Of a DNA stretch of 64,000 nt, positions 39,061 through 51,900 are shown piece by piece; the stretch's first letter is position 1, and the number at the start of each line of letters is the position of its first letter. The position numbers and the translations under genes were made by a program. The stretch covers positions 41,508,633 through 41,572,632 of the forward strand of contig CM043875.1 in the NCBI GenBank assembly GCA_023846275.1. Reading direction: 5' to 3'. The notes beneath the pieces were generated by a model. It did not search any database. It was not told the origin of the DNA and saw only the letters and a program-made list of their open reading frames with translations. The DNA is from Vanilla planifolia. Lineage: Eukaryota > Streptophyta > Magnoliopsida > Asparagales > Orchidaceae.

Positions 39061-42000
39061 TTAGTTCAGAGGAAACATTACATAGGACTACAAAAGATAA
39101 ATGAGGTTCAACTTATGATAATAGTTTATAGAAGATGATCATTCACCAATATAACTATTACATATAAATTTTATTAATATAAGAAAAAGTACATATAAAT
39201 GCTAGTCTTAAAGTTAATTAATAATTAATAATTTTATTTATCTTTTGTTCTCTAATTTTCATGGGTTTTCTAATTATTAAATTTGTCTTAAATTTAATTT
39301 TCTGAGTTATTCATTATTTTAGGTTATGAATTTTTTTTTAGTTTTCATTATTTATATAAGTATGATCACTAGATTTATACTATTCATCTTTTAATTTTTT
39401 TTAAATCTATCTCAACTTCTTATTAATATACTGTTATAATTTCTCTATCATATGGGTATGATACTATAATTTCTCTTATATTGTATAGGCAATTTTGCTT
39501 ACAATGCTAGTCTTCATTTTATCTTACTAAATGTTATCAATTATTATATTGTACAACTCCATTCATCTATTTTTAAGAACTTTTATTATATCATATTGTA
39601 TGATATTTTTTGTAATGCTTATACAATTCATTATCCATATCTTTAATTAAGTCATAATCGATGACGTTCCTATGATTTATGCTATTATGTCATAATCATA
39701 TTAATATAATCATTTTATCATATTATATAATTATTTTATGATATATTTCTTTAGATGTTTTTGCACTAAGCCCCATACATATTCTCCTATGTGACCATAT
39801 GATATATATTTTTTTGTATTGCACAAGCCAATATTTCTATGATTCCACACTTACATACTACTGTATTAATATGTTTACCTTATTGTACTTATATGATTAG
39901 GTGCTAGGTTCTATACTATATTATACTTGTATTTTTGTTGCTTTTATATTATATAATACTATATTATCTCATGGCAAATCTTTATCATTGTTTTCAAATT
40001 TTGATGTGATGGCATCTATTTCTTTCTCTTTCTTCTTAAGATTTTAAAAATATATAAAAAATATTATTTTCTTTTTATAAAACCATAGTATAAGAAAGTA
40101 TTTATCATTTTAAAATTAAGTAATATAAAATAACTATCTAATTACAACTTATAAGAACATCAAGTTTATCATATTTTTTTAAACCATATGTATATACAAT
40201 ATCAATAATTTTATATACACTTTTTTTCATATAACAAAGTTTGTAAATAACCATTCTATTAATAGATAATTATCTTCTATGACATGCTATAATAAACTGA
40301 ATCTTATTTCTCTCACATAGCCTTTTGTGGTATCTTGTTTAATTTGAAAGTGCTATACCAAAATAGTTGTGAGCAATCAACATAGGGTTAATGACAAAAC
40401 ATACAACATAATAAAAAAAATAACTATTGGATAATTATGTGCATGATTTATATCAATAGTAATATAAATCAATAAAAACATACTTTCTTTCTTTTTATTT
40501 GAATTCATTTAAAACCTAATTTCTTATTTAAGAAATTATATTATTTCTTTTAACTCTTTTTTCTTTTGTGTATCTATAAGATTTTAATCTATAGTACAAG
40601 AATATCTTTTTGATAACACTCTCAAAGATATTAATCTAGATAGCGATCTTATTTTTAAATATATTAATCAGAATAGTAAAACATCTACTTTTAGAGATAT
40701 ATTAATTTAGATAGTAATTTAGCTTTGAAAATACTTGTTAAAGCTTCATCTCTTGATTATGTTACATCAGTTTATTATCAATATTTACTAATCATATGTT
40801 TATTATTTTAACTTATGTGACATGATATACATTTAACATATAATTAAGCAAAATATACAATAAATAATATAGAACAACATATTATTCAATAAATAATAGC
40901 AAGCATTTGTAAATATAACATATTCTCATATTAGTTTAGGCTTTTAGTCAAGTATTACAAATGAATCTATTAATTCTCTTATTTGACTGTTTTGTACGAT
41001 CATATGATATCGAATTGTGCAATATCTAAATATATTAAATAAATTTAAAAAATTATAACAAAATTATAAATATTCTCAAAATATATTTAGATAAAAATAT
41101 TATTTTTTAATAACTATTTTCTTAAAATCATTAATTTTTTTTATAATTCTTCTTTTCAATATCTCATGATTTAAATTTATTATTTCTACTTTTGAGATGT
41201 TACAAGTAGATATAATAAAGGCTTGAGTTATACAAAAACTAACATATTTGTTGCTTTTATTAAAGAATTTATGCATCATTTGTGCAAATACTACATGATA
41301 CAACAACATCGATATGATAATGCACATGTGCTATATATTCACTAGCACACATAACTTGGTAATTTCATTGAACGAATGTTTAGAACTTTGAATAAAAGGT
41401 TTAAATATTTATCATACATTAAGGTTTATATGCAATGTTCAAGTAGATATAATAAAGGCCTGGTTGAGTATTGTATAACTTTATTTGTAAACATTATGAG
41501 GACGACATCTAGATCAATATGAAAATATATGAACTATATTTGGGAGGTGTCAATGATGAGCAGTTGCAATAAGAAGACAATTCTGATTGTGTTAAGATTA
41601 GAGACAAACTTCAAGAGATTAAATTAAGATGATAATCATGCAATAATAATGAACAAGTTATGTATCTTATTATTTTATTATAATAAAATGACATGGTTTA
41701 ACGTTTTATATCTTTAGCCATTATTGTCATGTATTTATAAGAATAAATACAATAATACTTAAATTGGATATTGTTATTCAATGCAACATATTATGCTTTT
41801 GATTTAGTTTTGAATATATTGTCAACAGGTATACTTTTGTTTATATTATTTAAAAAAGATTTCATGAAATTTATATGATATATGCTTTATATACTTACAT
41901 TTTTATGTATATTATCTTTAGTCGTAAGTGCATTGCTTTAAATGTTAATAAAAAATAACATGATATATTATAATCACATAACAAAAACCTAACATGCAAT

Positions 42001-42860
42001 ATAATGTGTTAAGAGCAAGTCATTAAGTATAAATGTTCATTATACTACAAACTACACATAAAAAAGAATGAGTGGATAAAATTGAAGCTTTGGAACGAAA
42101 TAATATTGTGGATGTTAGAATTTCAACTCGCTCTAAGGATGAGTAGAAAGAGCAAAAACACACATCTTATGTTATGTTGGGGTAACTTTGAAGAAATGAA
42201 GATAAATATTAAATTTATCTTTATAATAAATATTTTTAATTATTTATATTATTTAAAATTTAATAACATACATGATTTTTTATGATTTAAGAATGATTAT
42301 AATATGTGTTATTTTCATTTTAAAGTACCTAAAAAATATATGATATCAACATTGAAGTAAATTAGTTTAAAAAAATAATAAACTTATAATTAACTCAAGG
42401 TTTGTGATGAGCATATCCATATCCTAAGATGATAATCAAATAGAATTTCACTCTCTAGCCTTACTAATGAATAGCTAAGTTAAATTAACTTTAAATAGCT
42501 TAAAAATGCCTACAAAAAAGCTTAAACACCTAATATTTTTAAATTTGAAAGGCAAGATATGTGCTAAGCTTTAACTAATTATTTTACATTTAAGCCACTC
42601 AATATCATAAACACCTAATATTTTTATGTATTTAATACTCATTTAAATTCCCACAATTGTGACAATTGCGTTTAGAATGCCATGAGATAGGAGTGTGAAG
42701 AACTTGATGAGGTGAAAGTTGGCCATTGAATTGTAGAAGAAAATGTGATATTAAAAAAAAAATAGATACTTTGGTTCTTGATTTAGAACAAAGAGAATAA
42801 AGTAAAAATATAGCGATTATAAATATTAAATAAAGTACAATTTATATTTTATTTTTAATT
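39061..42860. other. AT-rich intergenic region
   Basis: About 3.8 kb between the ABCB pseudogene and the L18a-like gene. Extremely A+T-rich with many short TATA and poly-A/T tracts. No coding region, RNA gene or transposon domain recognised. Confidence 0.6.
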
Positions 42861-42986
42861 TTGACTGATTGAGGACCAGCCGTCAAAGATAACGGGAATT
42901 TATCTCTATGAGAGCCCGTCGTCAGCTTAAGACACCGGCGGGAACTTTTTAGAAGTCGGAAGAAGTAGGGTAGAGGGAGAGAGAGG
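42860..42986 (+). promoter_or_regulatory. GC-rich 5' UTR/promoter-proximal region of the L18a-like gene
   Basis: Base composition switches abruptly from AT-rich to GC-richer at about 42875 and stays so through exon 1. The 30 bases before the ATG are purine-rich (GAGGGAGAGAGAGG), common in plant 5' leaders. No distinct TATA box chosen. Confidence 0.4.
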
Positions 42987-45900
42987 ATGAACGAAGAAGA
43001 GAGGAAGGCCGAAGGGGCAGAGGCCGCGGAAACATACTATCACAGCCAGCACAACCATCGCCAAAGCAGCCCTCAATACGGGACTTTCGAGGGGTTGCCG
43101 ACTCATCAGTCCCCGGCCATCGGATTCCCGCAGCCCGTTCCACCTCCAGGTGCCACTGGCCATCCGCAGTTTTCTGGCCCTACCTACTATCCCCATGGCT
43201 ACCAAGCTGTTCCTGGTAAAACGTTCAAGGAACGCTGGTTTGTTCTTTCCTTTTATTTTCTCTAAAATTCTGGGCTTCTGTAAATTCTGATATGCATGAC
43301 AGTTAGAAAACTTAGCAAGGTTAAATTTGTATGGAGTCCTTTTAAATTGGATTTTTTTTCTTGTAGGATTTATATTGCGTCATGAATATTGCGTTTAAGC
43401 ATACGTTTGTATTTGGTAAAGTGCAAATTTGGTACTAAAAGTTTTTATTTTCTCTAAATTTTCGGGCTTCTATAAACCCTGACACTCCTGAAAATTGGGA
43501 AACATGAATAGGGTTTTTTGTTTTGGTTCTCCTGCACTGGTACGGAGTTTTTTTTTAATACATATTTTCCTGTAGGATTTGTATACCCTTTGGAATATCG
43601 TGGTGGAGTATAATTGCACCACCCCCTTCTTGTGAAGGTGGAAATTTTGTTGCTACTCAAGTGTTTTGTTACAATCTATGGAACCATAGTAATATGTTGG
43701 TCATGGTCTTGCTTATCCATGCAATGTCAAGAAATTTTGATAATTTTCAATGTTGCATGTGAACTTGTGCTAATCAAAATCATATCAATGAATTGTTGAT
43801 TGGAAGATCATTTTGATGTAGAAATGTTACTTATAGGGGTGTGAGGATCATGGATCCAATGCAAGTAGAGGTTTGTAGCAATCATAAGGAGAGGTTGATT
43901 GTTAAATAGGTTGTAATCATGAAGGAAAGATCGGTTTTTAAATAAATATAAATGATTGGGTTTATACCAAAATCGATTTTGCATAATCAAAAGATACTTT
44001 TGACCAAAATGAGCTAACTTAGATTATTGAAATCTAGAGTTCAAGCGATGTGCCATTTCACTTGAAGAACTGATGAAAGCAATCTCGATGATGAAATCAT
44101 GTTGGAATAAGATGCAGCTTTTGCAATTAAAGTGCCAAAAGGAGATTATAGTTAAGAAGCAAAAGTCACTCTAAGAAATTGAGAATTTGTTTAATCCTAC
44201 TTTTAAGAGTTCTTATAAAAATTTGTTGTAATAAGGAAACTAGTGTTCTTCATGTGATCCTTTCCTCTTCTCCAAGATGCAAATAACAAAAAGAAATCGA
44301 TGGTGTGATCATGGCAATTTAAGAAAGAATCATCAACTATCCTAATGTAATTAAGTTAATTTCTTCTCCTCTTTGTATCCAATCTTCCAAACTCATGAGT
44401 ATGTAATCCATATGGTGCTGGAAGGTGATAAGATGTCAAATTCTAGCAACCATGAAGTCTTAAGGAGTTATGGAGACATGTCTTGTCATGCTCACTTGAC
44501 CAACCCCAAAAATCTTGCCAAAACCTTTGGGTGGACATGTCCATTTAATAAAATTACATAATAAATCTCAGTCACAAACTACAAAAATGTACCAAACAAT
44601 TAAGAAACCACCATTCAATTTAAATTGTCTTCACTAATCCACCTCTAATAGATCTTCATTTTCTCCTTAATTTGAAAAATGTAAAATTGGGTGAGACTAT
44701 ATATCCAATAAAGAATTACTAAAGAATATGTTTTCAAAATATTTCTAGTATTAACTATATGAGTAGAAAATAGAATTTTCTAAATGTAACTATATGCCTT
44801 TAAGAATCGCTGAGTCCTCAATGTACAAAATCAAGGGTAGTTGCCATTGATTCTAGATTTAGAACTGTAATTTCATGCATATCGGTTAAAAAAGTATACA
44901 ACTATATTATATTGAACTAAAGCAATGGAGCATTATGAATACCAAAATGAAAACCATGCATTTAAGCTAAGTTGTAAAAAGAATGAACAATTGCTTAAGA
45001 ACAAGAAACAATAATAAATCAATACAAAATCTTACCTACTAGATAATAGTTTTAGCCAATAATGGTAACAAAATAAGGATGCAATCAATATATCAACATA
45101 TGGGGTAGCAAAACAAAAATAATATTGGATTTTAATTGACCTTTCCCTTCCCACCCCAATCCCTCTTACACAAGTCTTAAGGGCTGTTCAATCCCAACTT
45201 GAGCTTAAGATGACTTGTAGATTCTTGTCAACCAAAAAGAGTTTATTATATCAAAAATATACTTGCTGACGATCAAACAAATGATATGGATAGAATAACA
45301 TATAACTATATTTTAGATTTCAATTTATTATTTGGTGTGCATGCTAAAATGTTTTTGAGCACATCATGACAAGCATATGTCAAACAACAAACAAACAAAA
45401 CTTATTGAGGGAACTACGATATGAATCACATGTCCACAATTGTTACTAGTATATTGCTGGCAGCCAAAATACTAAAAATGCTATTTGCAACAAAATTTAT
45501 ATGTTGTACGTTTATCAAAATTTTGCACTTGTATAAGTCATTATGAACTCTATCAACATCATGAAGTTTGCTTGGAGTAAATCTATATCATTGAACTTTC
45601 AGTATATTGATGTACTACTTCTAAAAACTCTTAAAGGTAGTGTTTTGTAGTGATTATGTTGACTTGTTAAATTGTTTACTACAAATACCAATGAATTTGA
45701 AATTCCATAAACAATTCCAAATATTAGGTAAGCCCATCTTTATACTTTAATCTTCTTTAATTTTTGCAAATCTAAAGTTCTGTTTGAGATATATAACTAT
45801 TTAATAGGTTTAATGTTATATAAAATTTTTAAACGTTTAATTTATATGTTTGATGTTTCTTACAAAGCCTTTAACTAAGCAAGTTAACTCAAAAGTTTGA

Positions 45901-48900
45901 ATTGCAATGGTCATTGTAAGAGATCTCCATGGCAAACCTACTTGCACCTGAGTAGTTGTCCAAGCCATTCTTCGTTTGTGGGATGAGTTTTGAGTTAGTT
46001 ATAGGCTACGATCATCTTAAAAACATCAACATTTAAGAAAAGAAAAAAAAATTGAATAAGAAAATTTTTTATTTGGTTGGACTTTTTGATCCTTCAGTTG
46101 ATTTGTTTGATTTAGGATTAGACTTTGTAATGAAGGGGGGGGGGGTTTGGAGTAGGAGTTACTAACGTTAATCAAATTATTCAATTATCCATGTTGAACT
46201 ATGTGATCCCTAACATTGGATTGCCCAAATTTAGATCAATCGTTTGAGATTTTTTGATAAAAAGAAAGTTTTAGAATAGGAGTTTGCAAATATTATCAAA
46301 CTACCCCATTTCTCACATCAGGTGATTGGATCGAACTAAGTAGATGGTCATATGAAGCTGTTGATGGATTTTCAAATGTCAAATTTAGTGAATTTCAAGC
46401 ATAGTACTCCCATGCTTCATTCAAAAGCTTAAATTCAAACTAGATCATTCCAAACTAACAACAACTTCAACAACCACTAGAAGAAGATTAATTAGGTTTT
46501 GATCCCAAAGATTTGGATGTTTACAAATTTGAATTAAGATTAAACATTTTTTTGCAACTATCTTACTTGAATTCAAACTGTTGATGTGAATCCTACAAGG
46601 ACTCTAAAATTATAAATAGAGACCTCCCAAGGTGCAGATGTATTCCTTAGGCCTTTGCTATCATTAAGTTATGATAGTCTTTTTATTAAGTTTTCTTAGC
46701 TACATTGTTTCTTCTTTGAGTAGTTTCAATAAAAGTTTTTCCTTTTTCCCTAAATTCCTCTTTTTCATTCTTCTTTGAAATCCTTACGTATTCTTATTGT
46801 TAAAGGTAAGTGTGAGATTTGTTGCGGTGCTTGTTATAGTGAAGAAGAGTTTCACAAGAAGGAATAGATATTCAAGGGGTTGTACATCTTAGAGTATCTC
46901 AATTTGTGTAATTTCTTTGCAATTTAGTAAACTTTTGCAATAAAATTTTCCATTGTTGACTTTTGACAGTGTAGAGTTCATCTCTTAAAAGGGTTTGAGG
47001 TAAGGTTATTGATCGACATNNNNNNNNNNNNNNNNNNNNNNNTTTGCAATAAAATTTTCCATTGTTGACTTTTGACAGTGTAGAGTTCATCTCTTAAAAG
47101 GGTTTGAGGTAAGGTTATTGATCGACATTTAGTATCAGGGTGCTCTTTCTGAAGTCTATGGAGAAGTTTTCGTATGACAAATCTATAAGCGGTTCTTATG
47201 GTGATGTTGCACGGGGATAGAGATTTGGATCATGATCAAAGTAGTGGCAACGACAAAGAAGGAAGAGGTGATGTGAACATAAGAGGAGGCATCGATATCA
47301 TAAGAAGTGCCTTTCACAATATCTACTTAACAAGCGTGGGTGTTTGTGTAGATGCCAAAGTACTATGCCTAGATTTGGTATTCTGTTTAAAGGGGTCAGA
47401 CTACCTTGGATTACTGCCTCCAGGGGCTTGAGGCAAGGATGTCCCCTTTCCCCTTACCTTTTTGCAATTGTGTCTGAATATTTATCATATCTTATCAATC
47501 AACAAGCAAGGGTTAGCAGGAATGTTGGGTTTAGTATTGGACAGGGTGCGCCTATCATCACCCATCTTATGTTTGCTGATGATGTCATGTTATATGCGCC
47601 AGCTAACAGTGATGCTGTAAAAGCAATCAAACATATTCTTCACATGTATAGTTGTGCTTCTGGACAGCTTGTGAAATGTTCAAAATCTAATATTTACTTC
47701 AGCCGCAGCATGGCCAAGAAGCGCAGGAGAGCGATTGCTGGAAAATTGGAGATCAAGCAGGGGAAGGAGTGCAAATACCTGGGTATTCCTATCAGTGCAT
47801 CCTTGCCTCACAAGAAGGATTTTAACTTTCTTATTCAGAAGGTGAAGGCAAGAGTTGATACTTGGTCGGCGCGCATCTATGGCTGGGAGGCTCCTTCTTA
47901 TCAAATCTGTGTTAGCTAGCTTACCGGGGTACTATTTGTCACACTGCTTTATTCCTGCTGGAGTTATTGCAGATCTTGAGAGGATCATGAGGCAGTTTCT
48001 TTGGAATGGCAAGTCAGCGCATCACTCGATTCACTATGTACAGTGGGACTTGGTCAATCGGCCTATGGACAGGGGTGGCCTGGGTATTAAGCGGCTTGCT
48101 ACTTGGCAGCAAGCTCTGGCGGCGAAACATTGTTTGAGAATCTTCACCAAACCCGACAGTCTATGGTGTAAGAGTTTTTTGGCAAGGTACCCTACACGCC
48201 TTGTGGACGCATCCTATTATAGAGGGGATTCCAATACATGTAAGCTGCTACGTCTAGCAGCAGAATGGGTGAAAGACAACATTGAGTGGCGGATTGCGGA
48301 TGGTAATCGGTGCTCTTTCCTGGAGGACAATTGGTTGGGACCATGCTCACTCGCTAGGTGGCCTACGTTCCTCAATATGGAGGTGGATCTTTCTCTAAAG
48401 GTCAGCTGTTTGATAAATGATCAATCACAATGGGACGAAGATCAATTACAGAATCTATTTCCGGCTGTCTTGGTGGACCGAATTAAGCGCAAACCCATTG
48501 ACCTTGCTGCTGTTGAAGACAGGCTCATATGCCCCCCATGTGAGAAGGCTGACACTCCCACAAATCTGGTATACAATTGCATGATTGATGCGGTAATGCA
48601 CCTGCAACACAGTAATTTGAAGTTGGGATGGGTTTGGAAGTTGAAGCTGCAACCAAAAATCTCCCTTTTCCTCTGGCGGGTTGCTTGGACTGCCTTGCCT
48701 ACTCGTTTATGGCTGTATAAGCGCGGAATTGCTTCCTCGTGCTGCTGCCCCTTTGGATGTAATGAAACTGAATCACTCCAACACGTGCTGTGGGGATGTA
48801 CGTATGCCAAAGCTGTTCGTTCGGAAGTGACCAATGGCCTTAATCTGGAGCAGAATTTTTTCCAGCAAGCTGGAATTGCGTCCCTTATGGAATTATTTGA

Positions 48901-51900
48901 CTGGATGGCTTCGAATTACAGATCCGCTGCTGCTACAAAGATGGTAATTATGTTTGCGTCCATGTTGCACTCAATTTGGCTTAACCGTAACTCTAAGGTG
49001 CATGGAGATTTGGTTCTCTCGGCCAGCCAGACTGCCCGTTTGATTATTCACACTGTTCAGTCCAACCATGCTTGGGAAAATCGGAATCACACCAACCCCT
49101 TGGGGTTGATTGTTACATCTCCGTCTGTGTGGTCTCCCCCTCCCAAGGGATGGACGAAAATTAATTGTGATGCGGCCTTGATGATGGATGACTATGTGGC
49201 AGTTGGAATAATCTTCAGGGACACGAAAGGTAAACCCATTAAGGTTTTTGGGCAAATTATTTGTGCTTCTACTCCTATTATGGCAGAATATTATGCCGCA
49301 ATCCTTGCATTGCATCTTGCGAAGAAGTGGATACAACGTGACATTGCAATTTGGTTGGAGGTTGATTCTTTGCAAACTGCTACAATGCTGAGCTCTGTTA
49401 TGCATTACTCGAGTGTGCCAAAGGGAAGCTGGTTGGTTTCGATGGTGCATGCATTTCCTGACTACCGAATTACCCACTGCTACCGTGAGGCGAATGAAGC
49501 AGCTAATTGGATTGCAGAGTTTGTGAGTACTCAGAGAGTTGAGTTTATTTGGGACTGGGGTATGCCCCTTCCCATACATTTTGAAAAAATTTTGTTGAAT
49601 GATTATGTATTCAAGCCTCCTTGAGGAGTGCAACCAGTAAGGTTTCGGCCTTTCACCTTTCAAAAAAAAGTACTAGTGACCCATAAACATTGTCGTGCTA
49701 CAAAAACAAGAGTAGGTTCCTAGTTGCATTGAAGGGAATATGATTAGTGGCCAAGATGTGTGGCCATGTCGAGATCCTCATGTAGAATATGATGTCATCG
49801 ACATCATTGCACCTTAGCAAGTTAATGGTTAGGCTAGACCATTTAAGTTTGAAGCCATAATTGAATTGCTCATTTATGCTGGAGAAATTAATGACGAGAA
49901 ACTTGATTCTTGGATAGACCAATTGGAGAATTTATTTTCCTTATACGAATACTCTAAAACAAATGCTTTGCATGCCTTAATCTTAGCTATGATGTAATAG
50001 GATTTCATATTGCATTTTGGAGCCAAAGAAGGATGCAGTTGTGTCAACTTCAAGAAACTTTTGCACCGGTTTTCTAACCCCTAGTTTATGAAAAAGTGCA
50101 TGAGAGATATTGATACAATTTGCCATAGTGGCAAGGATAAACTGTCCAAACCTGAACCACGAAGTTTTGAGGGCATGCAGTGGTACTTGTGGTGGAACTC
50201 AATTACAAGTTCATGCTTGGAAAGTATCTCTTTGGCTTGTATGTACATTTGGTAGTTGAATTGAATGTTTTTTTGGATTACATTGATTGGGCAAGGAAGT
50301 TTGTTTGCTATTATTATCGAGAAGAGAGGGAAGCTATTTGCAAGCAAACCAAAAGACAACAAGAATGACAAAGGTAACCAAGGCAAAAGTCAAAAAAACG
50401 AAGCATTCTAAGCCTAATTCTTCCTTTGTGGGAGATTCTTGTTATGTTTGTGAGCATTGCAAGAAGCCTAAGATGTAGGATAGATTGGAGCATCAATATA
50501 GTTGCATGGCTCAGAGCATTAGACATGATCCAAACTCAGCTTGGAGCTTTTAAAGCTGGAATTCGTGCAAAAAAGGCTTCAAAGCTAGCTTATTGGTTTC
50601 AAATGGCTTAACAGGTCAACCAAATGATGAATCATGTGGAGAATTGACATAAAACATCATAGATGAAGTCAAGATGATTCACCATTTTAGAAATTTGAAG
50701 AACCATCTTTTTTCTATGACTTAGCAATGCTTAGAATTTGAAGAATTCTTCTTTGTTTTTGAACTTTAATAGTGTTATTTTGATTGGGGGTGAAGACTAT
50801 TCAATTTAAACTGAGAAATCAAGTTGAATCAATAATATTCGATCTATTTGTTTTTGTTTGAAAACATTTAATCTTGTTTTTGGTAGAAGATTTGACATTG
50901 TTTTTGTGTTTTGGGTTTAGTTTTTCAATTTAAAAAAATCGAACCAATTGCAAAAAAAAAAAACTTTTTTATAATTATGTTTTTCGGTTGATTTTATGGT
51001 TTGTTCAATTTGATTTTATAGTTTTTGGTTTTAATCGAGCTAATATTTGGTTTTTAGATTATGGATTTGATTTGATAGCTTATTTCAATCAATTAATTTG
51101 TTTTTTTTTATTTGGTTCGATTTTCAAAGAATTTATGTTTTTTAGTTTGGTTAGATTTAGGGCATTGTTTGGCTTGATTCAGTTTCTAGCTTCACTTGAT
51201 TGACTAAATTGACTGAATGCATACCCTTCATTATGATCGCTTTGAGTCATGCACAATTTGAGGAGCTTTTGAATTTCATCCTTTGAATATTTTTATAGTT
51301 ATTGATGTATTTAAGTTTGTAAATTTTGAACAGAATGATGTAGTGATACTAGTTTGGAGTAAATTGTGATGGATCATGCATGTGCATTACTGCATTCTAA
51401 TTCTTAACTAGGAGATTGCTCTCATTCCCCTCTCTCTCCTCTTTTCCTCAATTTCTCTCATTACCCAAGGCTTCCTTTCCTGATACTCTCTCTAATCTTT
51501 GTCAACCAAACCTAATCTTACCCTCACTGAATCAAGCACTCAAGAAAAATTTTTTACAATGATATTTCTAATATGGTTGCTGGTTATTTGATGGGTTATG
51601 TTTAAGCGGGATTGATCGTTATTTAGTAAAGAAAACTGGTGTTGATTGCAGATAGTTTTGATAATCAATTCAGTGCTCGTTATTAACTCCACCCCAGTCA
51701 CTATGCTAGATTGAATCACATAAGGCATGTTATTCACATTGGAGGATAGTTTAGCAAATGTTTATTATCTTGTAGATCTGTTTTTTTCTTAAAGTATATT
51801 TGATAAGAAATCTATCTTCCGTCCATTAAGTTTTTTAAAAATTTGAGTTATCCAATTACTATAGAAGAACGTTTTGTAGATTTTTGTTTTGCTTCTGAGC

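Larger units (their letters stand above)
47366..49669 (+). mobile_element. 5'-truncated LINE (non-LTR retrotransposon)
   Basis: Encodes the C-terminal part of LINE reverse transcriptase, a zf-RVT zinc-binding domain and RNase H, ends with a short poly(A) at 49662-49669, and is flanked by a possible 9-bp target duplication AAAGTACTA (47357-47365 and 49667-49675). The endonuclease and the RT fingers are absent, as in aborted reverse transcription. It is GC-richer and much better preserved than the surrounding relics, so it is young relative to them. Confidence 0.9.

Noticed and set aside
50988..51203. 71-codon hydrophobic ORF as a membrane peptide
   Set aside because: Product of T/G-rich simple sequence; Phe and Leu dominate because of TTT and TTG codons.
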